A DNA stretch of 64,000 nucleotides, from the NCBI GenBank assembly GCA_041556555.1, contig JBFFIE010000002.1, forward strand, positions 82,092 through 146,091, read 5' to 3'. How positions within the stretch are numbered: the stretch's first letter is position 1; every line of letters starts with the position of its first letter. The notes below the pieces were generated by a model. That model was not told where the DNA came from and did not search any database. It saw only the letters and a list, made by a program, of their open reading frames with translations. This stretch comes from SZUA-592 sp041556555. Lineage in GTDB: Bacteria > Pseudomonadota > Gammaproteobacteria > Eutrophobiales > Eutrophobiaceae. Shown here in pieces: positions 34,618 to 43,509 of the stretch. The translations under genes and the position numbers were made by a program.

Positions 34618-35802
34618 CTACAGACCGATCTTGTGCGCCCTGTTGGAAAAAAATATACCGCTCGGCTTGTCGGCTTCCAGCAAGCCAATTCTGTCAAATG
34701 TCATCGTGTTATAGATATTTACACGATCTTCGTCCCGGACAGATATCCATACTTCATCTCCCTGCGCGGTAAACTCCATGTGTAATACCGCCTTGCCCGG
34801 TTTCAGCCTCTTTACCACCGCAAGTTTTTTCACATCAATAATTTCGACATAGCTGTTGTTAGGAAATGCAAAATTCACCCAAACCTGCCTTCCGTCAGGA
34901 CGTGCAATTGCAAAAACCGGTTGGCCATAGGTTGTTATTCTTGTTATCTCCTGCCAGTTATTCTTATCGATGACATGAACTGCGCGATGACCAATAGCGG
35001 GTATAAAAAGAAAATCACCGGCGACGGCCCATCCCTCCAGGTGCGGCATCTTGTATACCGGCAGTTCCTTTTCATCCTTGCCGTAATGCTGAAGTACACG
35101 CCGTACTCCGCGATCCAGATGCTGTAAATCAAGAACTGCAAGTCCGTTTTCACCGTAAAGCCCTGCTATATAATAGCGGCCATCCGGAGTAATCAGGGCA
35201 TCATAAGGCTGCAATCCAATATTGGTGAATTTTCGTATTTCCGGTTGTTCGGTATCATCTAGATCAATTACCCAGATTTCGCCGGCATCATACAGGCTGG
35301 CAATGAACCGTTTACCCGGTGCGTCTACAAGGCCAACTACCCTTGAATATTCTGGATTACCTTCATCACTATAAATGGCTGGAATATCAACAACCGGTTC
35401 CAGTGTATCTGCAGTAAATACCCTGATACCTCCGGGTTCATAATTGGATGCAGCAACGTATTTGCCATCTCGGCTTATGGCCCCGCCGATACTGTTGCCG
35501 GCCTGCTTGATACGTTTCTCGATATTACCGGTATGTAAATCAATCTTGGTCAACCCACCATCACGTCCAAAAACATATGCGTATTGTTCATCCCGGGAAA
35601 AAACAGCAGAGGCATGGGAAAGATCACCCATGCCATCAATATCAGCCAGGAGTATTCGCCTGGCAGTGTCTACTAGTTTTATGCTGCCGGTTGCACGTTC
35701 AATGATGATTCCACGATTTGTTGTTTCCGGAGTAAGAGGATATGCTGAAACAACTGTAAACAAGGAAAAATAAACGAGGATATTGATCGTGATATTTTTC
35801 AT
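34618..35802 (-). CDS. nirF: Haem d1 biosynthesis protein NirF
   Basis: 394-residue exported d1-type propeller without a cytochrome c domain. Signal peptide about 1-20. Conserved features include ATGSIKLVDTARR at the start of the propeller and the FAFPNNSYVEIIDV and GKAVLHMEFT strands. Essential for haem d1 in Pseudomonas and Paracoccus; its exact late chemical step is still debated. Follows the small cytochrome gene by 12 bases. Confidence 0.93.
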   Translation of the reverse strand: MKNITINILVYFSLFTVVSAYPLTPETTNRGIIIERATGSIKLVDTARRILLADIDGMGDLSHASAVFSRDEQYAYVFGRDGGLTKIDLHTGNIEKRIKQAGNSIGGAISRDGKYVAASNYEPGGIRVFTADTLEPVVDIPAIYSDEGNPEYSRVVGLVDAPGKRFIASLYDAGEIWVIDLDDTEQPEIRKFTNIGLQPYDALITPDGRYYIAGLYGENGLAVLDLQHLDRGVRRVLQHYGKDEKELPVYKMPHLEGWAVAGDFLFIPAIGHRAVHVIDKNNWQEITRITTYGQPVFAIARPDGRQVWVNFAFPNNSYVEIIDVKKLAVVKRLKPGKAVLHMEFTAQGDEVWISVRDEDRVNIYNTMTFDRIGLLEADKPSGIFFSNRAHKIGL

Positions 35803-35814
35803 TCAAAACTCCCT

Positions 35815-36186
35815 TTAAAAACCGCCTTTAAGTAGCTTCACTATCCAGCGAATTTCTTCATCCTTTAAAACTCTTTCCCATGGTGGCATGGGGGTGCCTT
35901 TGACACCGTCCCGGATAATATTGAATAAATCTTCAGGTAATCTGTTTTCGAGTGCCTTTTCTGTTAATGGCGGTCCCAGACCACCGTTGCGAGTCAGTCC
36001 GTGACAGGAACCACAATCGTGTTCAACCATGTAGCGGAGTTGATTCTGTCTCGAGGAAGTTACATCCGCTACAGCGGGACAGCTGACAAGGAAAAGCAAT
36101 ACCACTGCTACCCGACGGAAAGTCTCTCTTTGTATACTCAGGTAAAAGCAGCCATTCCCACATACCTTATACATCGCATAAATCAA
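35815..36186 (-). CDS. nirC: Small cytochrome c, NirC-like
   Basis: 123 residues with signal segment (about 24-41), haem motif CGSCH at 58-62 and axial Met100 in GTPMPPW. NirC of Pseudomonas (cytochrome c55X type) passes electrons to NirN/NirS during d1 maturation or turnover. Its ATG overlaps the nirS stop (ATGA). Nothing like NirM lies between nirS and this gene. Confidence 0.85.
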   Translation of the reverse strand: MIYAMYKVCGNGCFYLSIQRETFRRVAVVLLFLVSCPAVADVTSSRQNQLRYMVEHDCGSCHGLTRNGGLGPPLTEKALENRLPEDLFNIIRDGVKGTPMPPWERVLKDEEIRWIVKLLKGGF

Positions 36187-37916
36187 TAAACATCATGTTG
36201 GGTATTGTAGACGTTGAACTTGCCCGTTGGTGTGATCAGTCGATCATCCTTGATGACGCGTTTCAATTTACGCGTCTTGTCATCAACAATCACTATAGCT
36301 GACTGCTGCTCCTTGCCATTCCAGACAGAAAACCAGACCTCGTCACCTGCCTTGTTGTATTCCGGATGTACAACACGTTTTGGTCCCTCGCCTACATCGG
36401 CCCATTCGGCAATTGGCAGGACCTCATAACCTGCTTCCGGATTATTAATATCAAATACCACGATTGACTGGCTTATTTTTGGATCAGGATTTAGCGGCGT
36501 ATCAACCCAGAGATTGTTTGATTTGGGATGTGTTTTAATAAAAAGCGAACCTCCGCCCTGTCCGTCAAGGACACGTACAACCTTCCAGGCATGCTCGGGA
36601 TGGTTGACAGGGTCAGTTCCGATAAAAGTAACATGCTGATTACCCAAGGCACTGGTTGCCCACACAGGCCCGTATTTGGGATCGATAAAATTGGCACCTC
36701 TACCTGGATGAGGTATCTCATGCACCTCTAGGAGTGCCTCGAGTTCCCTTTCCTTGGAATCCACGACCGCTATCCTGTTCGATTTATTCGCCGCAGTCAG
36801 AAAATAGCGTTTAGTTGAATCCCATCCACCATCATGCAGATACAGCGCAGATTCGATTGAAGTGATCTTTAGGTTTTTCAGATCCTCATAATTGACCAGC
36901 AATACTTTTCCTGTTTCCTTGACGTTTACAATAAATTCAGGATGCTGGTGTGAAGCGACAATTGCCGCCACCCTGGGTTCGGGATGATATTCCTGGGTGT
37001 CGACTGTCATGCCCCTTGTCGAGACAATTTTCAGTGGCTTGAGTGTGTCTCCTTCCATGACGACATATTGGGGTGGCCAGTAAGTACCGGCTATTGCAAA
37101 TTTGTCTTCATATCCCTTGTACTTGGAAGTTTCCACTGAGCGTGCTTCAAGACCTGATTTGATTACTGCAACGGTATCTGGTTTTTCCATCCAGAGATCG
37201 ATGAGATTGATTTTTGCATCACGGCCTATCACATAAAGATATCTGCCAGAGGATGAAAGTCTTGATATATGCACTGCATAACCTGTTTTTATAATATTGA
37301 CTATTTCCTTTGTATCACCGTCAATCAATGCTATTTGTCCGCTGTCACGCAGCGTTACGGAAAACAGGTTATCGAGGTTGAGATCATTCATTGCTTTGGT
37401 CGGCCGCTTCTCAACAGGAACCACTAATTCCCATGATTCCATCATTTCCGGCATTCCCCATTCTGGAGGCAGTGGAGGTTCATGCTGGATATAACGGGCC
37501 ATCAAGTCGACTTCTTCAGGAGTCAATTCGCCGGAAGAACCCCAATTGGGCATGCCCGCGGGGGAGCCGTAATTAATAAAAACTTTCAGGTATTCCGTCC
37601 CGCGTTTTTGAGTGATATCAGGGGTTAATGGTTTGCCGGTAGCGCCCTTGCGAAGAACCCCGTGACACCCTGCACAACGCTGAAAAAAAATCTGCTTGGC
37701 CTTGTCGAATTCTTCTTGTGTTACAGGAGGAGCTCCAGGAGTGATCACCTGTTTGGCCGATTCAATGGGAGAAGGGGCGCCCTGATATGCTGTCTCCGGT
37801 TTTTCCGGAGAGGCATGTCGCTCGCCTTCTTCAGCGAATGAAGTTGCCGGGTGCAGAACAAAGAGGATTAATACTGCAAGCAGCCTGAATAGCGTTGAAA
37901 TACGGTGAATATTCAT
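36183..37916 (-). CDS. nirS: Cytochrome cd1 nitrite reductase
   Basis: Periplasmic enzyme reducing nitrite to NO. 577 residues: signal peptide about 1-28, cytochrome c domain with CAGCH at 81-85 and Met122 as a likely ligand, then the eight-bladed d1 propeller. The d1 iron ligand is His216; catalytic distal His323 (ASHQHPEF) and His361 (YLHDGGWD) match the pair essential in Pseudomonas. The C terminus GKFNVYNTQHDVY is the family signature. Longer N-terminal linker than usual, rich in Pro and Glu. Confidence 0.97.
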   Translation of the reverse strand: MNIHRISTLFRLLAVLILFVLHPATSFAEEGERHASPEKPETAYQGAPSPIESAKQVITPGAPPVTQEEFDKAKQIFFQRCAGCHGVLRKGATGKPLTPDITQKRGTEYLKVFINYGSPAGMPNWGSSGELTPEEVDLMARYIQHEPPLPPEWGMPEMMESWELVVPVEKRPTKAMNDLNLDNLFSVTLRDSGQIALIDGDTKEIVNIIKTGYAVHISRLSSSGRYLYVIGRDAKINLIDLWMEKPDTVAVIKSGLEARSVETSKYKGYEDKFAIAGTYWPPQYVVMEGDTLKPLKIVSTRGMTVDTQEYHPEPRVAAIVASHQHPEFIVNVKETGKVLLVNYEDLKNLKITSIESALYLHDGGWDSTKRYFLTAANKSNRIAVVDSKERELEALLEVHEIPHPGRGANFIDPKYGPVWATSALGNQHVTFIGTDPVNHPEHAWKVVRVLDGQGGGSLFIKTHPKSNNLWVDTPLNPDPKISQSIVVFDINNPEAGYEVLPIAEWADVGEGPKRVVHPEYNKAGDEVWFSVWNGKEQQSAIVIVDDKTRKLKRVIKDDRLITPTGKFNVYNTQHDVY

Positions 37917-37950
37917 CCGGGCCTCCTAGTTACACTTTTTTCCATTTGAA

Positions 37951-37992
37951 AGTGTATGGGCCCCGGCAATTAATGACATTGATCTATATCAA
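37951..37992 (-). promoter_or_regulatory. FNR/DNR-type box and -10 of the nirS operon
   Basis: A perfect TTGAT-N4-ATCAA dyad at 37979-37992, then 22 bases, then TACACT (37956 down to 37951) as the -10 on the minus strand. This is class II activator geometry and matches the site at 23461-23502. The box lies 63 bases before the nirS ATG. Confidence 0.85.
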
Positions 37993-38317
37993 TAATTGCT
38001 TCATTACAAATAATGTATTTTTAAATTAATTATCTATCTGATTATAAAAGACTTCTGTGAACCATAATGCCCGGTAAAGCCTGCCGTTTATCTGAGTACA
38101 GGGCAGATATTTTCGTATGTCATGCAAATATTCCTGATTAACAATTTGCCCTTGGGTATAACACTTATTTCATCAGCTCCGGCGCTTTGTGATCGCAGCA
38201 CCTGAATCCGCAGGCTTGCGATCTGCAAAATTACGGCCGGGAGGTTGGCCTAGTAGTGTGAATTTTTTACATCTGTGAGAGCTGTATTGCGGTTCTAAGG
38301 GGATTTCTGGTCTCGAT
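37993..38317. other. Gap between nirS promoter and trpE, with one stem-loop
   Basis: Together with the nirS promoter this is a 401-base stretch without a gene. The only structure seen is GATCGCA (38191-38197) pairing with TGCGATC (38217-38223), continued inside by CCTG/CAGG with a 6-base loop. It lies just after the trpE stop and may end or stabilise the rpe-gph-trpE transcript; it lacks a T-run. A frame of 64 codons here is not convincing as a gene. Confidence 0.45.
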
Positions 38318-39802
38318 TCAGGCCTTGTTAGTGTAATCCAAGCCATTTTCTGCCATGCCAACAGCACGGAATATGGCCCTGCCCTTGTTCATGGTTTCAT
38401 CCCATTCATTTCGGGGAACCGAATCTGCAACTATACCTGCACCAGCTTGAATATGCAGGGTATTCCCTTTTATTACAGCGGTACGAATTGCAATCGCTGT
38501 ATCCATATTGCCGGCCCAGGAGAGATAGCCTACCGCGCCGGCATAAACACCGCGTTTCACCGGTTCCAGTTCATCAATAATTTCCATGGCCCGAATCTTG
38601 GGAGCGCCTGATACGGTCCCGGCCGGGAAGGTGGCACGCAATACATCCATGGCAGAATAATCATTTTTCAGCGTACCTGTAACGTTGGAAACTATGTGCA
38701 TCACATGAGAATAGCGCTCGATAATCATTTTATCCGTCACAGTCACTGTCCCGGTTTGCGCTACACGACCGACGTCGTTACGTCCCAGGTCAATCAGCAT
38801 CAAGTGTTCAGCAAGTTCCTTGGGGTCAGCCAACAATTCTCTCTCAAGATCAAGGTCTTCTTTCTCGGAACTGCCACGTGGTCTGGTACCTGCTATCGGC
38901 CTCACGGTAACGATATTATCCTCCAGCCGGACCAGGATTTCCGGCGAGGATCCAACGATCTGGAAATCATCCAGGTCCATATAAAACATATAAGGAGAAG
39001 GGTTCAGGCAACGCAATGCACGGTAGAGATTTATAGGAGGCGCTGAAAACGGTATGGATAGTCTTTGAGACAACACAACCTGCATTACATCGCCTTCTAC
39101 GATGTAGTCCTTGATACGGCATACTGCCTGTTCAAAATTATTCTGGGTAAAACCGGAGACAAAATCATCTTCGTTGACTTCTCTGGCAGAATGCTCATGA
39201 TGTTCAATAGTGCTTTCATTTAGTCGGTCAACGATTTCATCAAGCGTATTTTCAGCCTTGTTATAGGCATTTTCATCTTCACTATCAGCATGAACAATGA
39301 CAAACATTTTCCCTGCAAGATTATCGAATACCACCAATTGATCTGAAACCATCAGCAAAATATCAGGGCATTGCAAGGGATCCTCTTTATTTCCGTCCAG
39401 TTTTGGTTCTATATATCTTATCGTGTCATAAGCAAAATACCCTACCAGCCCGCCTGCAAAGCGGGGAATACCCGTAAGCGCAGGCACACGATATTCGTTC
39501 ATATAATTTTCAATGACCTGGAGAGGATCTTCTGATTCTTCTTCGTGTATGATCTTGCTGTTTTTTTCTATGGTGATCTTGCTTCCATAGACCTTGAGCA
39601 AGGTGTGGGATGCGAGACCAATAATCGAATAGCGACCCCATTTTTCTCCACCTTGCACTGATTCAAACAGGTAGGTGTATGGTTCATTAGCCAGTTTCAT
39701 ATAAGCGCTGAGTGGTGTTTCCAGATCTGCCAGAACTTCACGCATGATGGGAATGCGGTTGTAATTTTTTGCTACGAGCTGGTTATATAATTCAGGAGTC
39801 AT
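38318..39802 (-). CDS. trpE: Anthranilate synthase component I
   Basis: Converts chorismate to anthranilate using ammonia from TrpG. 494 residues; N-terminal feedback-binding segment with LESVQGGEKWGRYSIIG and C-terminal chorismate-binding domain with VRPIAGTRPRG, LIDLGRNDVGRV, TFPAGTVSGAPKIRAMEII and GAVGYLSW. It overlaps gph by 4 bases. In relatives trpG follows directly; here nirS does. Confidence 0.96.
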   Translation of the reverse strand: MTPELYNQLVAKNYNRIPIMREVLADLETPLSAYMKLANEPYTYLFESVQGGEKWGRYSIIGLASHTLLKVYGSKITIEKNSKIIHEEESEDPLQVIENYMNEYRVPALTGIPRFAGGLVGYFAYDTIRYIEPKLDGNKEDPLQCPDILLMVSDQLVVFDNLAGKMFVIVHADSEDENAYNKAENTLDEIVDRLNESTIEHHEHSAREVNEDDFVSGFTQNNFEQAVCRIKDYIVEGDVMQVVLSQRLSIPFSAPPINLYRALRCLNPSPYMFYMDLDDFQIVGSSPEILVRLEDNIVTVRPIAGTRPRGSSEKEDLDLERELLADPKELAEHLMLIDLGRNDVGRVAQTGTVTVTDKMIIERYSHVMHIVSNVTGTLKNDYSAMDVLRATFPAGTVSGAPKIRAMEIIDELEPVKRGVYAGAVGYLSWAGNMDTAIAIRTAVIKGNTLHIQAGAGIVADSVPRNEWDETMNKGRAIFRAVGMAENGLDYTNKA

Positions 39803-40482
39803 GTGTTGCAGTTTCTCATAAGAACAGGCAATTGCGACAGTGAATCCATTACCATGTCCGGTTTTGCTTCACGAATATCCCGGCCATGGTTATAACCATA
39901 TGTCACAGCCAGTGACTTGAAGCCGGCGGCGCGGGCCGCTTCCATGTCGCTGAAAGAGTCTCCAACCATCAGGCAGTTTCCCGGATTGACTCCAAAGTAA
40001 TCTGCAGCATGCAGCAAGGGAAGTGGATCCGGTTTTTTTCTTGGCAATGTGTCACCACAAATAATTATACCGAAGTGTTTATCGATCCCCAGCGTACTTA
40101 AAACGATATGGGTATACTTTTCCGCCTTGTTGGTTACGCAACCCAAGCTGTATTGATTTTCTTTGAGATAAAGCAGGCAATCCTCTGCGCCCTCATAAAA
40201 AGTGGTGCGCCTGCAGGCATTATTCAGATAAATATCTGAAAAAATGGCAAATGCCTTCTCATACAAATCCGGCTCTGGCTCGGCGTTCATGTCACCTGTC
40301 AGCGCACGCTTAACCAGCCGGCGTATGCCATTTCCTATCCAGGTTCTGATCTTGGCTTCACCACAAGGGGGCCTGCCGATGGATCTCATCATGTTGTCGA
40401 TGGACCATGCCAGGTCTGGCACAGAATCTACCAGCGTACCATCGAGATCAAACAGGATCATTTCCGGGTGATTCAATGACAT
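39799..40482 (-). CDS. gph: Phosphoglycolate phosphatase
   Basis: HAD-superfamily phosphatase of 227 residues that clears 2-phosphoglycolate. Motif I LFDLDGTLVDS with nucleophile Asp, motif II TNKA, and motif III/IV in KPDPLPLLHAAD and MVGDSFSDMEAA. Middle gene of rpe-gph-trpE, a widespread gammaproteobacterial arrangement. ATGA coupling to trpE. Confidence 0.94.
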   Translation of the reverse strand: MSLNHPEMILFDLDGTLVDSVPDLAWSIDNMMRSIGRPPCGEAKIRTWIGNGIRRLVKRALTGDMNAEPEPDLYEKAFAIFSDIYLNNACRRTTFYEGAEDCLLYLKENQYSLGCVTNKAEKYTHIVLSTLGIDKHFGIIICGDTLPRKKPDPLPLLHAADYFGVNPGNCLMVGDSFSDMEAARAAGFKSLAVTYGYNHGRDIREAKPDMVMDSLSQLPVLMRNCNT

Positions 40483-40508
40483 GCTGTGTAACCGAAGAAA
40501 GGAACGAT

Positions 40509-41186
40509 TTAAATGCTTTGGACCTTGTCCAGTTCTTCACGAATTTTATTAATGGTCTGAAGATAGTCCTTGCTGCCAAAGATGGCAGAACCGGCAACGA
40601 AGGTATCGGCACCGGCTTCAGCGATTTCTCGAATGTTGTCAGCTTTAACGCCACCATCAATCTCCAGGCGAATGTCAAAATTTGAATCATCAATCAACTT
40701 TCGGGCCAGCCGCAGTTTCTCCAGACTGGATCGAATAAACGATTGACCACCAAATCCTGGATTCACCGACATCAACAGGATCATATCGATCTTGTCCATT
40801 ACATGCTGCAGATAATGCAGCGGAGTGGCCGGGTTAAAAACCAGCCCGGACTTGCAGCCATGATCCCGGATCATTTGCAAGGTTCTGTCGATGTGCTCAG
40901 AGGCCTCCGGGTGAAAGGTAATGATTGAAGAGCCTGCCTTGGCAAAATCCGGAATGATTCGATCTACCGGCTTGATCATCAGGTGAACATCAAGAGGCGC
41001 CTTGATCCCGTAGTCCCGCAGGGCCTGGACGACAACAGGCCCAAACGTCAGATTGGGCACGTAATGATTATCCATTACGTCCACATGCACCATATCGGCA
41101 CCGGCCTCCAGAACGCGGGCTGTATCTTCCCCAAGCCGGGCCAAATCAGCCGACAATATCGAAGGGGCAATCAGGTAATCTTTCAT
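40509..41186 (-). CDS. rpe: Ribulose-phosphate 3-epimerase
   Basis: Pentose phosphate and Calvin cycle epimerase, 225-residue barrel. Conserved segments are APSILSADLARLG, VHVDVMDNHYVPNLTFGP, FHPEAS, MSVNPGFGGQSF and LEIDGGVKADNI, holding the catalytic Asp pair and His ligands. First gene of the rpe-gph-trpE operon. Confidence 0.96.
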   Translation of the reverse strand: MKDYLIAPSILSADLARLGEDTARVLEAGADMVHVDVMDNHYVPNLTFGPVVVQALRDYGIKAPLDVHLMIKPVDRIIPDFAKAGSSIITFHPEASEHIDRTLQMIRDHGCKSGLVFNPATPLHYLQHVMDKIDMILLMSVNPGFGGQSFIRSSLEKLRLARKLIDDSNFDIRLEIDGGVKADNIREIAEAGADTFVAGSAIFGSKDYLQTINKIREELDKVQSI

Positions 41187-41293
41187 AAAAAATCAGTATC
41201 TTGCGGGGTCTCTGTTGAGCACGCACTTTACCCGATCACGGCCATGAGCGCTACTTGCTGGCGCGGATGCCAGTGATTTTTTATCATCGCTGG

Positions 41294-42151
41294 ATGACTG
41301 TGAATCTGCGATCCCTGTCTGGTTATCTGTTTTGCTTTAGTCTCGCTGCAAGCGTTGCAGCAGCAGTTGTTTCTGATTACAACAGGGAGAAGGAAATCGG
41401 TAACCGGTTGCAACGGGATCTGTCATTGGGTGATATCGTGTGGCTGGAAACCGGCAAGACAGACAAGACCTTTCCTGCCCTTGTAACTTTTCCCGGGATA
41501 GAGAAGGAACAGCAAAGCCAAAAGGCCGTCATACTGGTGCACGGAATGGGTGGTCACCCCGACTGGCCTGATGTGATATCACCGCTAAGAAGACACTTTT
41601 ATGAAAGGGGTAATACCAGCCTGTCATTACAAATGCCAATATTGGCTGCCGGAAGGCCCTATGAAGAATATGGACAAACCATCGTCGCAGCCATGGAAAG
41701 GCTCCGTCAGGGTATCCGTTATTTAAGGAATATCGGTTATGATCAAATCTATATAGTGGGTTATGGTTTTGGCGCCACGACTGCGGCCGCTTTCCTGGAC
41801 ACCGAACCGAATACCAGTGTGAGGGCCTTTATCGGGATCAGCATTCTCTCGCAGAAATATCTTAAGCCCCGGCCTAATATCAATCGCTACCTGCAGAGTA
41901 TTACGATACCGGTACTGGATGTCTATGCCGAGCATGATCTGAGAAGCATCCGCGAAACGGCGACAGAGAGGAAAACAGCCGCCAGAAAGAATAAACAGAC
42001 CCGCTATTCTCAATTAATGGTTGATAAAGCCGGCCATACTTTCACTGATAACACAGACAAGTTAATTGCCAGCATCGATGACTGGCTGCAGAGAGTGGAA
42101 TTTGCTGCAAGAATAAAAGACATGAAAATAAGGACAAAAGACCGCCAGTAG
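41294..42151 (+). CDS. Exported DUF3530 alpha/beta-hydrolase-like protein
   Basis: 285 residues from the ATG at 41294, chosen because it begins a proper signal peptide (LFCFSLAASVAAAVV); TTG at 41255 would add 13 residues. The fold has an oxyanion-loop motif VILVHGMGGHPDWPD and a late GHTF, but the nucleophile elbow reads GYGFGA, with Gly where hydrolases have Ser. A classical serine hydrolase mechanism is therefore doubtful. Divergent from rpe. Confidence 0.75.
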   Translation: MTVNLRSLSGYLFCFSLAASVAAAVVSDYNREKEIGNRLQRDLSLGDIVWLETGKTDKTFPALVTFPGIEKEQQSQKAVILVHGMGGHPDWPDVISPLRRHFYERGNTSLSLQMPILAAGRPYEEYGQTIVAAMERLRQGIRYLRNIGYDQIYIVGYGFGATTAAAFLDTEPNTSVRAFIGISILSQKYLKPRPNINRYLQSITIPVLDVYAEHDLRSIRETATERKTAARKNKQTRYSQLMVDKAGHTFTDNTDKLIASIDDWLQRVEFAARIKDMKIRTKDRQ

Positions 42152-42172
42152 AATTTATTATATTATTTATTG

Positions 42173-42210
42173 AGACATATGTCTTGTCATCACTCAACTG
42201 TTAGACATAT
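42173..42210. promoter_or_regulatory. Repeated AGACATAT motif upstream of the DUF4870 gene
   Basis: A 12-base palindrome AGACATATGTCT at 42173-42184 and a second copy of its half, AGACATAT, at 42203-42210, exactly 30 bases apart (about three helical turns). The pair lies 20-57 bases before the next ATG. The spacing suits cooperative binding of a dimeric regulator; the regulator is unknown. Confidence 0.4.
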
Positions 42211-42229
42211 AAAGTCAAGGGGGTGAGAT

Positions 42230-42598
42230 ATGAATCAGGAAGTGGAGAATGTTGCAGAACCTGGAAAGGATGAAAGAACCTGGGGAATGTTATGTCACCT
42301 GGTTGCATTCTCCGGGCTTATTGTCCCGTTTGGCGCCATCATCGGGCCGCTAATTATCTGGCTGATCAAGAAAGACGAAATGCCCTTTGTAGATGACCAG
42401 GGCAAGGAGTCCCTGAATTTCCAGCTGACGATGTTTATTGCGGTGATCATCACTTTCATTCTTTGTTTTGTAATTATTGGTTGGTTGATAGCGCCAGTAC
42501 TCATTGTTTATTACCTGATTGTGCTCATCATTGCCAGTATCAAGGCAAACGATGGAATACGCTACCGTTATCCTTACACTATCAGGTTTTTAAAATAA
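42230..42598 (+). CDS. DUF4870 domain membrane protein
   Basis: 122 residues with three hydrophobic segments. The signature WGMLCHLVAFSGLIVPFGAI then IKKDEMPFVDDQGKESLNFQ is that of DUF4870 proteins, small membrane proteins of unknown function. A strong ribosome binding site (AAGGGGGTGA) precedes the ATG. Confidence 0.88.
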   Translation: MNQEVENVAEPGKDERTWGMLCHLVAFSGLIVPFGAIIGPLIIWLIKKDEMPFVDDQGKESLNFQLTMFIAVIITFILCFVIIGWLIAPVLIVYYLIVLIIASIKANDGIRYRYPYTIRFLK

Positions 42599-42658
42599 TA
42601 ATATGTTAAGCACAGAAGAATCCATGGCAGTAATTCGATATATGGAAACCCCTCGGGA

Positions 42659-43339
42659 TTAGGCAACCATACCTACGTTATGGTTGTATACGACTAGATG
42701 GCGATCCGTTACTTGTTCTACTATCCAGTAATCAAGGCTTGCTTCCACCAATTGCTCCCGTACTTCTTCCAAGGTGAAAGCAGCTTTTAGTGAATTATAA
42801 AAATCCCGCCTTAGTATATCGGGTTCGTTGGCAGCATAAGTATCAACCAGTTGTCTGGCCGCTTCTTCTGAATCCGGACGCATCAGATCCATGATAAAGA
42901 CCCGTGATTCATCTGTGCTGTACTGATTAATGGTCTTCCACAGAACAGCCGGATTATGCAAGTGATGTAACAGGCTATTGCTGATGATGGTGTTGTAATA
43001 ATCATGTGGCAACTTGATGCCAGGCAGCCTTGCCTGGATTAAGGTAATCCGGTTTTTCAGACTGGTATTATCGATGGCCTTCCGGGCCTCGTTCAGCATA
43101 CTGGCCGAGCCGTCGACACCAACCAGGTGACAATCCGGGTAGGCCCAGGCAAAGCGAACGGCGATGTCGGCCGACCCACAGCCCAGGTCGAGTATGGTTT
43201 CTCCCTTGATTTTCCCTGGAAATCTTGCCCTGAATAGTTCGATGAAGTGGCTGTGAGGTTCCTCGAAATCGGCATTGGCGTAGGCCCTTGCCTGTTCCTT
43301 GTCATTCATGAGTTCGGGTTCGGGAACTCGCTTCATCAT
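42659..43339 (-). CDS. Class I SAM-dependent methyltransferase
   Basis: 226 residues with motif I ILDLGCGSADIAVRFA near residue 47, an acidic GVDGSASML motif and SNSLLHHLHNP as the post-II region. This is the type 11 methyltransferase fold; the substrate is unknown. It may start at the second Met, but the first (43339) is kept. The following 170 bases to queG hold nothing recognised. Confidence 0.82.
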   Translation of the reverse strand: MMKRVPEPELMNDKEQARAYANADFEEPHSHFIELFRARFPGKIKGETILDLGCGSADIAVRFAWAYPDCHLVGVDGSASMLNEARKAIDNTSLKNRITLIQARLPGIKLPHDYYNTIISNSLLHHLHNPAVLWKTINQYSTDESRVFIMDLMRPDSEEAARQLVDTYAANEPDILRRDFYNSLKAAFTLEEVREQLVEASLDYWIVEQVTDRHLVVYNHNVGMVA

Positions 43340-43509
43340 ATCGATATTTAATCTGAGTATATCTTTCTTGTCATGTTACGTTCAGTATAGACCAGAGTAT
43401 CTTCTTGCTATCAATTTTATATGTGAATTAGTAAAAATCAGTGATATATGGTATCTGGACTTTGCTTAATAGCATCGATATAGCTCATGCCAGCTCATTA
43501 TTGAGGATC

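Noticed and set aside
38173..38367. 64-codon minus-strand frame overlapping the end of trpE
   Set aside because: Basic, no recognisable protein pattern, covers the stem-loop; likely chance.
43340..43509. Small gene or RNA between the methyltransferase and queG
   Set aside because: AT-rich with no convincing frame, stem or promoter.
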